Source of the DNA: Moraxellaceae bacterium
GTDB taxonomy: Bacteria; Pseudomonadota; Gammaproteobacteria; Pseudomonadales; UBA3067
Assembly: GCA_002401525.1 (NCBI GenBank)
Contig: NVTH01000002.1
Span: forward strand, 34,453 to 41,091
Direction of reading: 5' to 3'
DNA length: 6,639 nt
Part shown: one piece after another, positions 6,636 through 6,639 of the stretch
How the letters are laid out: every line of letters begins with the position of its first letter
Numbering within the stretch: position 1 is the stretch's first letter
The notes under the pieces: model-generated
What the model was told of the DNA's origin: nothing
Seen by the model: the letters and a program-made list of their open reading frames with translations, nothing else
Databases searched by the model: none
Program-made: the position numbers and the translations under genes

Positions 6636-6639
6636 CTTT

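Noticed and set aside
1..6639. Mobile element, CRISPR, tRNA/rRNA or phage signals
   Set aside because: No terminal inverted repeats, transposase, integrase, spaced repeat array or RNA-gene fold was seen; the region is a compact core operon with uniform codon character.

Overview
The window carries one canonical chromosomal operon on the minus strand, rsxABCDGE-nth (the rsx genes are also called rnfABCDGE). Six consecutive genes encode the membrane-bound Rnf/Rsx electron-transfer complex, and the DNA base-excision repair enzyme endonuclease III follows at the 3' end. The gene order, the near-identity of motifs to the Escherichia coli proteins (for example the RsxA C-terminus and the exact Nth residue numbering), Shine-Dalgarno-type starts and balanced base composition point to a gammaproteobacterium. 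A non-enteric, possibly marine or pseudomonad-like lineage is plausible from the rnf-nth layout, but the genus cannot be named from this sequence.

Layout, reading the minus strand from the right end. Bases 6639-6549 are the rsxA leader, with a perfect 14-bp tandem duplication and only weak promoter-like hexamers. Then come rsxA (6548-5958), a 68-base gap, rsxB (5889-5293), a 24-base gap, rsxC (5268-3250), rsxD directly abutting it (3249-2182), rsxG after 2 bases (2179-1529), and rsxE overlapping rsxG by 11 bases (1539-829). A 64-base spacer with a perfect 7-bp hairpin separates rsxE from nth (764-129). Bases 1-128 hold no complete gene. A short plus-strand reading frame ending at base 51 may be the C-terminus of a convergent neighbour.

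How the genes work together. RsxC (cytoplasmic, SLBB/NADH-FMN type with two 4Fe-4S ferredoxin sites) and RsxB (one TM helix plus three predicted 4Fe-4S sites) form the soluble-side redox modules. RsxA and RsxE are paralogous six-helix membrane proteins, each carrying the two cysteines known in this family to hold an intramembrane iron-sulfur cluster. RsxD and RsxG carry covalently bound FMN at S/T-G-A-T motifs (Thr181 and Thr177). All recognisable cofactor ligands are intact, so the complex looks functional. Whether it mainly keeps SoxR reduced (E. coli role) or couples NADH/ferredoxin chemistry to ion transport (Rnf role) cannot be decided from the sequence.

I found no hidden novel system. 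The points most worth a second look are the degenerate coiled-coil tail of RsxC, the tandem repeat before rsxA, the hairpin before nth, and the tight translational coupling from rsxC to rsxE.
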